From positions 1-64,000 of the forward strand of contig NZ_JAGETV010000006.1 of assembly GCF_017571465.1 (NCBI RefSeq): a DNA stretch of 64,000 bases. Reading direction: 5' to 3'. A model generated the notes under the pieces. It saw nothing but the letters and a program-made list of their open reading frames with translations, was not told the origin of the DNA and ran no database searches. The position numbers were made by a program, and so were the translations under genes. Source of the stretch: Thiomicrorhabdus marina. GTDB taxonomy: Bacteria > Pseudomonadota > Gammaproteobacteria > Thiomicrospirales > Thiomicrospiraceae. Of this stretch, positions 8,974 to 16,571 are shown piece after piece. Every line of letters begins with the position of its first letter. The stretch's first letter is position 1.

Positions 8974-10288
8974 GATTTTCTCCGTCACGAGTCGTTTCAT
9001 CATTGTAATGGGAGTCGAATCTTATCAGTAGCCACCAAGCAAAAATTTTTAATACAATCGGCACGGCTGCGTACATGAGTACTAAAAATAGTTGCGGGAA
9101 GGCATCATTGCTTTGTGCCCAGTCTAACAGCGGAAAGCTAATACCGATTGCCAATGCTAACGAGAGTTTGGTGAGCATGCTCCAGATGCCGAACAATAAC
9201 CCGGCTGAATGGACATGATTTTCCGAGGCAGATTGGGTTAAGTCGGCTTGAATTGAACTTGGCATGGCGATATCCACACCGAGACTGACACCGGTGAGGA
9301 TGCAGATTAACAAGAATCCGAAAACGTCGCCAGCCTGTAGAGTAAAAACACCGGCAAAACTGAAACCGGCCAGTAGCATTGACGCTTGCCAAACTGTCTT
9401 TTTTGCAAAATGTTTAGAGAGTTCGAACCAGATCGGTAAAGCCAAGATTCCGGCGGCAAAATAGGTCAGTAAAAACAGAGCCGTGTACTCTTGCAATTGC
9501 AGGTAATCGCTGACAAAAATCATAAATAGGGTTGCTGGAATGGCATTAGCGAGATTATTGATTAAATAGCTCGGCATAATTGCGAAGACACTGCGGTTAT
9601 GGCGCCATAGCAGTGCCAAAGTATCAAGTAGACTTTTTTTCATTCTGTACGCGTCTTGTGCAAACTGCTGGGTTTGTTGATCCTGCTTGATAAAAAACAG
9701 ACTCACAACGCCGATGGCGGTCATGATTGCCAGCAGGCCGAAGGTGAGCTGATAAAACGCTGAAGAGTTTTGTTCGAGATTGAATGCAGCCGGCAGCGTG
9801 AGAATGCCGATGACACCAAAGATAGCAAAGGCTTCACGGTAGATGGCGAATTGCGTCTTATCGGTTCTCTTAACCGAAATTTCAGCATTCATTGCTTGGT
9901 GTGGAACTTGGACGAGAGTCCATCCTAAATAGGTGATGAAGCTCCAAATGAAAAGATAACTCCAACCGGTATCGACAGCAGGGAAAAACAATTGAAAGCT
10001 GCCTAATAACAGCAGTACTGCGCCGATAGAAATTTGCCACTGGCGCTTAATGCGCCCGTTGCTATCCGTTTTAAAAACATCGCTATACCAGCCGATTACA
10101 GGGTCGGTAATCACATCGACTAGGCGAGCCGCTAAGAGCGCGCTGCCGATGAGTGTCAGGCTCAATTCTAGATTTTGGTGGTAATAGTTAGGTAAATATA
10201 GATACAGCGGAATCCCGAGCAGGGCGAGTGGAAAACCGAGCACGCCATATAGAAAACCGTTCCGGTGCGGGTTATTTTTTTGTGTCAT
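8966..10288 (-). CDS. MFS transporter of the GPH (MelB-like) family
   Basis: A 440-residue, 12-helix permease with the GPH signature DPVIGWYSD near residue 58, where sodium- or proton-coupled sugar symporters keep the conserved Asp. The ATG at 10288 has GAGA upstream and is preferred over one 24 bases further up. Members of this family sit in the same conserved gene cluster (SDR, NTF2-like, FAD oxidoreductase, DUF1365, CFA synthase, photolyase) in other gammaproteobacteria. The substrate is therefore unlikely to be a simple sugar and is unknown. A family 1 repeat separates it from the upstream NTF2-like gene. Confidence 0.85.
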   Translation of the reverse strand: MTQKNNPHRNGFLYGVLGFPLALLGIPLYLYLPNYYHQNLELSLTLIGSALLAARLVDVITDPVIGWYSDVFKTDSNGRIKRQWQISIGAVLLLLGSFQLFFPAVDTGWSYLFIWSFITYLGWTLVQVPHQAMNAEISVKRTDKTQFAIYREAFAIFGVIGILTLPAAFNLEQNSSAFYQLTFGLLAIMTAIGVVSLFFIKQDQQTQQFAQDAYRMKKSLLDTLALLWRHNRSVFAIMPSYLINNLANAIPATLFMIFVSDYLQLQEYTALFLLTYFAAGILALPIWFELSKHFAKKTVWQASMLLAGFSFAGVFTLQAGDVFGFLLICILTGVSLGVDIAMPSSIQADLTQSASENHVHSAGLLFGIWSMLTKLSLALAIGISFPLLDWAQSNDAFPQLFLVLMYAAVPIVLKIFAWWLLIRFDSHYNDETTRDGENHA

Positions 10289-10332
10289 TAATTTCTCTGT
10301 CGAATGCTGCATTTTGAGCCTCTGTAATCTTT

Positions 10333-10429
10333 GGAAACGCAGAACAAGTCCAAATTTTAAAAAGCCCCTGTCTCGACTTATCTCTTCAAACTCTTCGCTG
10401 AAGTCAATTGGGACTTATTCTGTGTTTCC
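10333..10429. repeat. Family 1 inverted-repeat element, copy C (97 bp)
   Basis: This is the cleanest copy. The left end GGAAACGCAGAACAAGTCC and the right end GGACTTATTCTGTGTTTCC are near-perfect inverted repeats of about 20 bp. It sits between the NTF2-like and transporter genes, inside what would otherwise be one operon, and can fold into a hairpin in the mRNA. Confidence 0.75.
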
Positions 10430-10431
10430 AT

Positions 10432-10899
10432 TTATTCCTTGGGAAGTGCTAGGCGTTTATTTACTTTGCCAAGTAGCCAGCCCAGTACAGGAATTTGTGC
10501 ATAGATATGTTTGCCAGGGTCCCAGTAATCGATATGTGAGCAGATTAACCCATGTTGATTGAAAAGCACCTTGCTGATACCGTCGAAACGCTGCGATTTA
10601 CCCTTGTAAATAAAGCTGAATTGCCAGTATAGAAAGCCACAACTGGGCTTTTTGTCGGACAGCGAATAATCGAGAACCCGAAAGTGCGGTTGCAATACGG
10701 TTTCGAACATATGCTCAAACAGTTGTAAGGTTCGTGCCTTGCCATGCAATTGATTAAAGGGGTCTTCAAAATAGATGTCTTCCGCCAGTAGCGGAGCCAG
10801 TTCCGAATGAATGGTTTCCGGTGCAAGCTGTTCAAAGGCTTGCGCATACTGGATTAAAGATGCCGCAAAGTCGATTTTAGGGTTCGGAAAAGCTGTCAT
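10432..10899 (-). CDS. NTF2/SnoaL-like protein
   Basis: A 155-residue single-domain protein of the nuclear transport factor 2 / SnoaL-like fold. Visible features are the DIYFEDPFNQLHGK stretch after the N-terminal helices and the closing FDGISKVLFNQHGLICSHIDYWDPG strands, which are typical of this fold. Such proteins are small ligand-binding or isomerase-like cone-shaped folds. It lies 11 bp downstream of the SDR gene with GGAGC before the ATG, so the two form an operon. Its substrate is unknown; the neighbours suggest a role in lipid or membrane oxidation chemistry. Confidence 0.8.
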   Translation of the reverse strand: MTAFPNPKIDFAASLIQYAQAFEQLAPETIHSELAPLLAEDIYFEDPFNQLHGKARTLQLFEHMFETVLQPHFRVLDYSLSDKKPSCGFLYWQFSFIYKGKSQRFDGISKVLFNQHGLICSHIDYWDPGKHIYAQIPVLGWLLGKVNKRLALPKE

Positions 10900-10910
10900 G
10901 TTGTTGCTCC

Positions 10911-11681
10911 TTACAGCATCTTTTGGGTAATGGTTAGACTGAGGCGTTTCGGTAACCGCTTCAGGGTTGCTAGCAATAAACTCAAGCCGAAAGGGAAGCG
11001 CAGTTCAAAACGCTGTGGTCTATTCACCAGTAATTGCATGATTCTCTGTGCGGCCTGTTGAGGCTCCATTAAACCCGGCATCGGGAATTGGTTTTTGGCA
11101 GTCAAACGGGTTTTCACAAAACCGTGATTAATGATTTGCAAATCAATTTGTCGGGTTGCCAATTCCGGCTGTAAAGACTCAGCTAAATTTAATAGTGCTG
11201 CCTTGGGGGCGGAATAACCGCCGCCATAAGGGAGTCCAAAATCGGCTGCTAAGCTGATATTCCAAAGCCAACGCATAGCAATGTTGTGCTGTTGCTGTAA
11301 CTTGCGCAGCGGCAACATCACTTTTACCGCGCCCAGATAATTGGCTTGATTCATCATTTCAAACGCCGCTAAATCCCATTCATCAATCCGCATCGGTTGA
11401 TAGGCGCCGACATTATAAAACCAGATGTCTAGGCCATCATAAATCTGCCATGCACGCTTACAAACATCGCCTAAATCCCTACCGCTAATATCGCAATCCA
11501 ATAAAGCAAAATGTTGCGGATAGTTTTCTTGTAATTCTAGAAGTTCATGGTTGCTGGTGGCTTGGCGCGCCGACGCGACCAAGTGAAAACCTTGCTCTAA
11601 CAGCAATTTGCTTAGTTGCAGGCCGATACCCTGAGAAGCGCCAATTAGCCAGATACGCTGTGTATGGTCAGTTTGTTGCAT
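10911..11681 (-). CDS. Short-chain dehydrogenase/reductase (SDR)
   Basis: A 256-residue NAD(P)-dependent classical SDR. The nucleotide-binding motif GASQGIG is at 14-20, and the catalytic residues Ser 143, Tyr 156 and Lys 160 (YSAPK) are present. It is the first gene of the leftward arm and is transcribed divergently from the FAD oxidoreductase operon across a 346-bp gap that contains the TTGTATAA repeats. The substrate cannot be read from sequence. The conserved neighbourhood with CFA-synthase-like and photolyase genes suggests a modified lipid or its breakdown product. Confidence 0.9.
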   Translation of the reverse strand: MQQTDHTQRIWLIGASQGIGLQLSKLLLEQGFHLVASARQATSNHELLELQENYPQHFALLDCDISGRDLGDVCKRAWQIYDGLDIWFYNVGAYQPMRIDEWDLAAFEMMNQANYLGAVKVMLPLRKLQQQHNIAMRWLWNISLAADFGLPYGGGYSAPKAALLNLAESLQPELATRQIDLQIINHGFVKTRLTAKNQFPMPGLMEPQQAAQRIMQLLVNRPQRFELRFPFGLSLLLATLKRLPKRLSLTITQKML

Positions 11682-11769
11682 GTTTACTTCATCTTGCTGT
11701 TTTTTATATCTATGTCTTTTTTCTACGTAACTGCATCCAATTTGGATGTCTGTTTCGTAGCTAAATTAA

Positions 11770-11828
11770 GGAAATGCAGAACAAGTCCAACTGACTGAAA
11801 TCAATGGGGGCTTAATTCTGAGCTTCCC
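11770..11828. repeat. Family 1 inverted-repeat element, copy D (minimal, 59 bp)
   Basis: The ends GGAAATGCAGAACAAGTCC and GGGGGCTTAATTCTGAGCTTCC are inverted repeats enclosing only the conserved TGAAATCAATGGG core. It appears to be an internally deleted version of the longer copies. Confidence 0.6.
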
Positions 11829-11908
11829 TGAAATTCAATCGTTCTAAAAAATAATGCCGTTCACTTAAGAAATAAACATTGCTTCACTAGGTTTGCAATG
11901 AACGTCTT

Positions 11909-12002
11909 TTGTATAAGGCTTGTTAAGAATTCTTAGGCTATTTGTATAATAAATTTGCATTTATGTAAAGGTTTTGTATAAATTATAAAAAAGCTTATAC
12001 AA
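11909..12002. promoter_or_regulatory. Cluster of four TTGTATAA sites, candidate operators for the MerR/LitR-like regulator
   Basis: TTGTATAA occurs at 11909-11916, 11942-11949 and 11974-11981, and inverted (TTATACAA) at 11995-12002. The last two form a perfect 8-bp inverted repeat with a 13-bp spacer, 25 bp before the ATG at 12028. The second copy overlaps TATAAT. MerR-family proteins bind inverted repeats across or near promoters, and this operon encodes one. The assignment to that protein is inference. Confidence 0.55.
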
Positions 12003-12027
12003 CCAACTCTTTTTGATAGGTATAACA

Positions 12028-13365
12028 ATGTCGCAAAATCATACTTCCACATTGCATGCACCCCGACCACCCAGCAAATCGGGCTTAAAGGTTGCCGTTA
12101 TTGGTAGTGGCATCAGTGGCTTGGCTAGTGCTTGGTTTCTGTCGCAACAGCACCAAGTCACCTTGTTTGAAAAAAATGCTAAATTGGGTGGTCACACCAA
12201 TACCAAGGTGATTGAAATCGGCGGCAAATCGCAAGCTGTCGATACCGGTTTTATTGTCTTCAATCGTCCGAATTACCCGCACCTAACCGCAATGTTGCAA
12301 CATCTTGATGTGCAGACTGAAAACACCGAAATGAGCTTTTCAGTGTCGATTGATCAAGGTCGAATCGAGTACTCCGGAAATAACCTCAATACCTTGTTTG
12401 CACAACGTTCAAATCTTTTGTCGATGGCGCACTGGAAAATGATTCGCGAGATTTTGCGCTTTAACAAACAGGCTAAGAAAGATCTTTTTGCACCTGAACA
12501 AACCGCTATCAGTTTGGGGGAATATCTGCAGAAACACGGTTTCAGCGAGCGCATGCGCGATTATTATTTATTGCCGATGGCAGCGGCGATTTGGTCTTGT
12601 CCGGTGCAGACCATGATGGCGTTTCCGGTCGCGAGTTTTTTACGCTTCTTTGAGAATCACGGTTTGTTAAATATCGAGGATCGTCCGCAGTGGGAAACCG
12701 TTTCCGGTGGTTCGCAGCATTATATTGATGCCATTTTGGCGCAAGCGGATTTTGAGATGCGTTTGCATACCCCAGTGCAATCGGTCACGCACCGCGCTGA
12801 AGGTGTGCAGCTACAAACCGAACAGGGCGTGGAAGAGTTTGATCAGGTGGTTTTTGCTTCGCACGGCGATCAAAGCTGGCAGATGTTAAGTCCTGAATTG
12901 CGCCAGACCTTTACCTGTATGCAGCATTTTCAGTATCAAGAAAATATCGCCTATTTGCATTGTGACGAGTCATTGATGCCGGCACGTAAATTGGCGTGGG
13001 CCAGTTGGAATTATTTGCGCGAATCGAATACCCCTGAAACCAATGTGGCGGTAACTTACTGGATGAACTTGTTGCAGAACTTCAGTACCGAGCAACCGAT
13101 TTTGGTGACGCTTAATCCGTTGCAAGCGCCGCAAGCCGATAAAACTTTCGAGCGTATTGTTTACCAACATCCGGTCTTTGATGAAGCGGCAATGAGCGCC
13201 CAGAAACAGCTAATCAATCTGCAAGGTTTGCACAACTGCTGGTTTGCCGGAGCTTATACCGGTTACGGTTTTCATGAAGACGGCTTGCGCAGTGCCGTTG
13301 AATTGGCTCGTCGCTGGCAGATAGCGTTACCTTGGGAACAGGTGCAAAGCGAGCAGCGCGCATGA
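12028..13365 (+). CDS. FAD/NAD(P)-binding oxidoreductase (amine oxidase/desaturase-like)
   Basis: A 445-residue flavoprotein with the Rossmann motif VIGSGISG (Gly 26, 28, 31) followed by the FEKNAKLGGHTNT segment that contacts FAD, and a C-terminal GAYTGYGFHEDGLRSA motif. It belongs to the amine-oxidase/phytoene-desaturase-like group found beside DUF1365 and CFA-synthase genes. In Rhodobacter a related family member is linked to modified (furan) fatty acid formation; that role here is inference. I chose the ATG at 12028; an in-frame TTG 15 bases earlier is less likely. First gene of a seven-gene operon; its stop overlaps the next start by 4 bases. Confidence 0.9.
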   Translation: MSQNHTSTLHAPRPPSKSGLKVAVIGSGISGLASAWFLSQQHQVTLFEKNAKLGGHTNTKVIEIGGKSQAVDTGFIVFNRPNYPHLTAMLQHLDVQTENTEMSFSVSIDQGRIEYSGNNLNTLFAQRSNLLSMAHWKMIREILRFNKQAKKDLFAPEQTAISLGEYLQKHGFSERMRDYYLLPMAAAIWSCPVQTMMAFPVASFLRFFENHGLLNIEDRPQWETVSGGSQHYIDAILAQADFEMRLHTPVQSVTHRAEGVQLQTEQGVEEFDQVVFASHGDQSWQMLSPELRQTFTCMQHFQYQENIAYLHCDESLMPARKLAWASWNYLRESNTPETNVAVTYWMNLLQNFSTEQPILVTLNPLQAPQADKTFERIVYQHPVFDEAAMSAQKQLINLQGLHNCWFAGAYTGYGFHEDGLRSAVELARRWQIALPWEQVQSEQRA

Positions 13366-14171
13366 AGTCATCCGGGTCAGCGATTTATTTAGGCAATGTT
13401 ATGCATCAACGGTTTTTTCCGGTGCAGTACCGCTTTAACTATTCGGTGATGAGTTTGCGGATTGATGTTGACCGAATTGAACAGGAAGTTGCCGAACGCG
13501 GTTTACGTAGCTTGTCGTTAAACCGCTTCAATCTGTATAGCGTTTATTACCGGGACTTTGGTGCGCGCAATGCGACCGGTTGGCGAGTTTGGTTAGAAGC
13601 GCTGTTAAGCGAGTATGGCGTTGCGCAAAAACCGGCGCGTATCGAGTTGGTCTGTTCACCGCGTTTTTTAGGCATTGTTTTTAACCCCTTAGCGATGTGG
13701 TACGCCTACAACGAGGCGGGCGAGTTGGTTGCTGTGGTTGGCGAGGTCAGTAATACCTTCGGGCAATGGCATCATTATGTGCTCGGCAACGGCGGTCAAC
13801 CACTGAGCCAATTGCAAAGAACAGGATTGCAGGCTAAAGCAGACAAGGTTTTTCATGTGTCGCCGTTTATTGATATGGATTGTGAATATCACTTTCGTCT
13901 GCAGGCACCGTCTGAGCGTTTTCAGCTTGGGATCTACCAAAGTCAAAATGGCAAGAAAATGCTGGTTGCGACTCAAGTTGCTAAGGCGGTTCCTTTACAG
14001 CAAAAGCAGTTAATAAAAGCGGCGTTGCAAATGCCGTTCAATAGTCTCAAGGTGCTGGCAATGATTCATTGGTGGGCACTGAAAATCTGGCTTAAAGGCG
14101 GCAAATTCCGAAGCACGCCAAAAGCTTTAGCAAAAACAAAATACTCTCATACGGAGATGCGGCTATGTTGA
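13362..14171 (+). CDS. DUF1365 family protein
   Basis: A 269-residue member of DUF1365, recognised by the N-terminal YLGNVMHQRFFPVQYRFNY stretch and the internal FNPLAMWYAYN and GEVSNTFGQWH motifs. The start ATG at 13362 overlaps the preceding TGA (ATGA), and its own end overlaps the CFA-synthase start by 7 bases, so all three proteins are coupled. The biochemical function of DUF1365 is not established; it almost always travels with a FAD oxidoreductase and a CFA-synthase-like methyltransferase, suggesting a joint lipid-modifying pathway at the membrane. Confidence 0.93.
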   Translation: MKSSGSAIYLGNVMHQRFFPVQYRFNYSVMSLRIDVDRIEQEVAERGLRSLSLNRFNLYSVYYRDFGARNATGWRVWLEALLSEYGVAQKPARIELVCSPRFLGIVFNPLAMWYAYNEAGELVAVVGEVSNTFGQWHHYVLGNGGQPLSQLQRTGLQAKADKVFHVSPFIDMDCEYHFRLQAPSERFQLGIYQSQNGKKMLVATQVAKAVPLQQKQLIKAALQMPFNSLKVLAMIHWWALKIWLKGGKFRSTPKALAKTKYSHTEMRLC

Positions 14172-15397
14172 AGAATTCCACGACCAGTAAATCCTTATTC
14201 AGTTCAGTTTTACAAAAGATGATTGCGCCGTCCTGGGTGCATTATGCGTTGTTGAAGCTACCGTTTGATAAATTGCAAAAGGGCAGTTTAACGCTGACTT
14301 TCGAGGGCAAAAGTCACCGTTTTGAAGGTTCCGAAGCGGGGCCGCATGCCGAGTTGATCATTAACCAACCGTTTCGCAGCTACTGGTTATTCAAAACCCA
14401 AGGCGAATTGGGTTTTGTGCAAGCCTATTACGAAGGTGCAGTGGATACCACGTCTTTATATCACTTGTTAAAACTGGCGCATTTAAACCAAACCGAACTG
14501 GATGCGATTTTGGGCAATCGTCTTGGCAATTTATCGCACTTATGGCAACACCGAAAACGCCATAACTCCCTGCAAAACTCTAAGCAAAATATTTCTTATC
14601 ATTATGATTTAGGTAATGATTTCTACGCTTTGTGGCTTGATTCGAGCATGACCTATTCAAGCGCACTCTTTAACAATCAAGAAACCTCTTTGCAACAAGC
14701 GCAAGAAAACAAAAATCAGCGCATCATCGATGAGTTACAGTTAAGCGGCGGCGAGCGTTTACTGGAAATCGGTTGTGGTTGGGGCGGGTTTATGCAGACC
14801 GCCTTGCAAAATGGAGCGCAAATAAAAGGCCTGACGCTTTCGACCGAACAGCGTCAATATGCGTTGCAGCGGCTACAGAATTTTGCTCAGCAAGATTATC
14901 AGGTTGCTTTGCAGGATTACCGTCTTGAAGAGCAGCAGTATGACCATGTTGTCTCGATTGAGATGTTTGAAGCGGTCGGTAAAGAGTATTGGCAAAGTTA
15001 TTTCCAGACCTTGCAAAAGGTGCTGAAAAAACAGGGCAAAGCGGTTTTGCAAATCATTACCATCGCTGACGATAAAGCCGAGGCCTACCAATCCAGCGTC
15101 GATTTTATTCAGGCTTATATTTTCCCCGGCGGTCTCTTACCGAGTGTCTCGCAGTTGACGCAATTGGCTGAGCAGCATGGCTTCCAGATTGAGAATCGTC
15201 TCGATTTTGGGCAAGACTACGCCAAGACCTGCCAACTTTGGAAACATGACTTTAACCAGCATTCAAGAAAACTGCTGGATATGGGATATGACAAGGCGTT
15301 TCAACGTATCTGGAATTACTATCTGGATTACTGCACGGTCGGTTTTGAAAGCGGCCATATTTCGGTAAACCAAATCACTCTTGTGCACAAACAATAG
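14165..15397 (+). CDS. Cyclopropane-fatty-acid-synthase-family methyltransferase
   Basis: A 410-residue SAM-dependent enzyme that adds a one-carbon unit to unsaturated acyl chains of membrane phospholipids. The SAM motif LLEIGCGWGG is at about 199-208, preceded by the family block ISYHYDLGNDFYALWLDSSM (143-162). It has the N-terminal lipid-binding domain of full-length Cfa. Its place with FAD oxidoreductase, DUF1365 and photolyase genes resembles the light/singlet-oxygen-induced Cfa-like genes of other proteobacteria. The product may therefore be a methylated or furan fatty acid rather than a cyclopropane; this cannot be decided from sequence. Confidence 0.9.
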   Translation: MLKNSTTSKSLFSSVLQKMIAPSWVHYALLKLPFDKLQKGSLTLTFEGKSHRFEGSEAGPHAELIINQPFRSYWLFKTQGELGFVQAYYEGAVDTTSLYHLLKLAHLNQTELDAILGNRLGNLSHLWQHRKRHNSLQNSKQNISYHYDLGNDFYALWLDSSMTYSSALFNNQETSLQQAQENKNQRIIDELQLSGGERLLEIGCGWGGFMQTALQNGAQIKGLTLSTEQRQYALQRLQNFAQQDYQVALQDYRLEEQQYDHVVSIEMFEAVGKEYWQSYFQTLQKVLKKQGKAVLQIITIADDKAEAYQSSVDFIQAYIFPGGLLPSVSQLTQLAEQHGFQIENRLDFGQDYAKTCQLWKHDFNQHSRKLLDMGYDKAFQRIWNYYLDYCTVGFESGHISVNQITLVHKQ

Positions 15398-15406
15398 GGT
15401 GTTGTG

Positions 15407-15973
15407 ATGCTGTGTAATCGATTCAGACCACGACAGAAAATTCCGTTGCTGGCATTATTGTTTTCCGCTATGGCGCTACTTGCGGGATGCAGTAGCGTAC
15501 AGGTGGACGACTATGCTGAACAGACGCCTAAATTGGATATTTTTAAATTTTTTGCCGGAACCACCTATGCTCAAGGCCAGTTTCAAAATAGAAGCGGACA
15601 AGTGCTACGCCGATTTAGCGTGCAGATGGAAGGTGTAGTTGACGGCGATAAACTGGTTTTGGACGAACATTTTATTTATGACAACGGTGAAAAACAGCGC
15701 CGTATCTGGCGCATTACCGACTTAGGCGACGGCAATTACCGTGGTGAAGCGGATGATGTCATCGGTGCGGCAGTAGGCCGCAGTGCCGGTAACGCCTTGC
15801 AATGGCAGTATGTGTTAGATTTGCCATACAAAAACGACACGATCGCGGTCAATTTCAATGATTGGATGTGGTTGCAAAACGAACAGAGTATGTTTAATCG
15901 CGCCAAGGTCAGTAAGTTTGGATTTACGGTGGGTGAAGTGACGCTGTTTTTTAGCAAACAACCGCTTCCGTAA
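15407..15973 (+). CDS. DUF3833 family lipoprotein
   Basis: A 188-residue protein with a lipoprotein signal (basic start, hydrophobic stretch, lipobox LLAGC, Cys 28) and the DUF3833 body, visible as KLDIFKFFAGTTYAQGQFQNR and a repeated strand pattern typical of lipid-binding beta-barrels. ATG at 15407 follows AGGG by 7 bases; a GTG directly before it is in frame. It is probably anchored in the inner or outer membrane facing the periplasm. The family is conserved in this cluster, but its activity is unknown. Confidence 0.88.
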   Translation: MLCNRFRPRQKIPLLALLFSAMALLAGCSSVQVDDYAEQTPKLDIFKFFAGTTYAQGQFQNRSGQVLRRFSVQMEGVVDGDKLVLDEHFIYDNGEKQRRIWRITDLGDGNYRGEADDVIGAAVGRSAGNALQWQYVLDLPYKNDTIAVNFNDWMWLQNEQSMFNRAKVSKFGFTVGEVTLFFSKQPLP

Positions 15974-15994
15974 ATGCTTGATTAGGTGTCTTAT

Positions 15995-16546
15995 ATGCGT
16001 TTTTTAAAAGTCTTATTGGCAGCCTTAGCGATGATTCTGCTGCCCCAGCAAATGGTTTTGGCTTCGTTAGATAAGGATGCCAAAATCCAATTGGATAATT
16101 CGGTTCTAGGACTGTTGCCGGAGCGTTCCAGTGCTACAGCCTCTTGGTTGTTTATTGATGTTTATCGAGCGACCTTGTTTGCGCCGTCAAACCGCTCAGC
16201 CAATGAACTTTTGGATGCGCAGACACCGCTTAAATTAAAGCTCTGCTACCTGCATAAAATCAGTAAAGACGAGTTTATTGAGGCAGCCAGCGAAGCGCTA
16301 CCGGATAAACTGTCACCGGCATTGCAGCAAGCGGTTGACGGTTTGCATAGCGCTTATCAGAATGTGCAACCGGATGATTGTTATCAGCTTAGTTATACAC
16401 TGCAACAAGGTGTGGTATTGAGTTTTAATAGTAGACCGGTTTTTCAAAGTAAAGCGGCCGGTTTTAAACAGTTGTATTTCGGAATTTGGCTGGGTGAGAA
16501 GCCATTGTCAGATTCGGTTAAAGAACAGCTTTTTGAACCTTTCTAG
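15995..16546 (+). CDS. Exported chalcone-isomerase-like protein
   Basis: A 183-residue protein with a signal peptide (MRFLKVLLAALAMILLPQQM, cleavage near residue 23) and the chalcone-isomerase-like fold, seen in the WLFIDVYRATLFAP start, LKLCYLHKISKDEF middle and FGIWLGEKPLSDSVKEQL end. In the last segment the pattern resembles bacterial CHI-like proteins that bind fatty acids rather than flavonoids. Start chosen at the ATG at 15995 because AGGTG lies upstream and the signal peptide begins directly. It is periplasmic by prediction and part of the light/lipid operon. Confidence 0.85.
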   Translation: MRFLKVLLAALAMILLPQQMVLASLDKDAKIQLDNSVLGLLPERSSATASWLFIDVYRATLFAPSNRSANELLDAQTPLKLKLCYLHKISKDEFIEAASEALPDKLSPALQQAVDGLHSAYQNVQPDDCYQLSYTLQQGVVLSFNSRPVFQSKAAGFKQLYFGIWLGEKPLSDSVKEQLFEPF

Positions 16547-16571
16547 TAGGCCTTATTTCAGAGAATCCCTT

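Larger units (their letters stand above)
11682..12027. other. Divergent regulatory region of the light/stress cluster
   Basis: This 346-bp gap separates the leftward SDR arm from the rightward FAD oxidoreductase operon. It holds family 1 repeat copy D at 11770-11828, a perfect TATAAT (11945-11950) that could be a -10 element for the rightward operon, and four copies of TTGTATAA listed separately. Confidence 0.6.
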
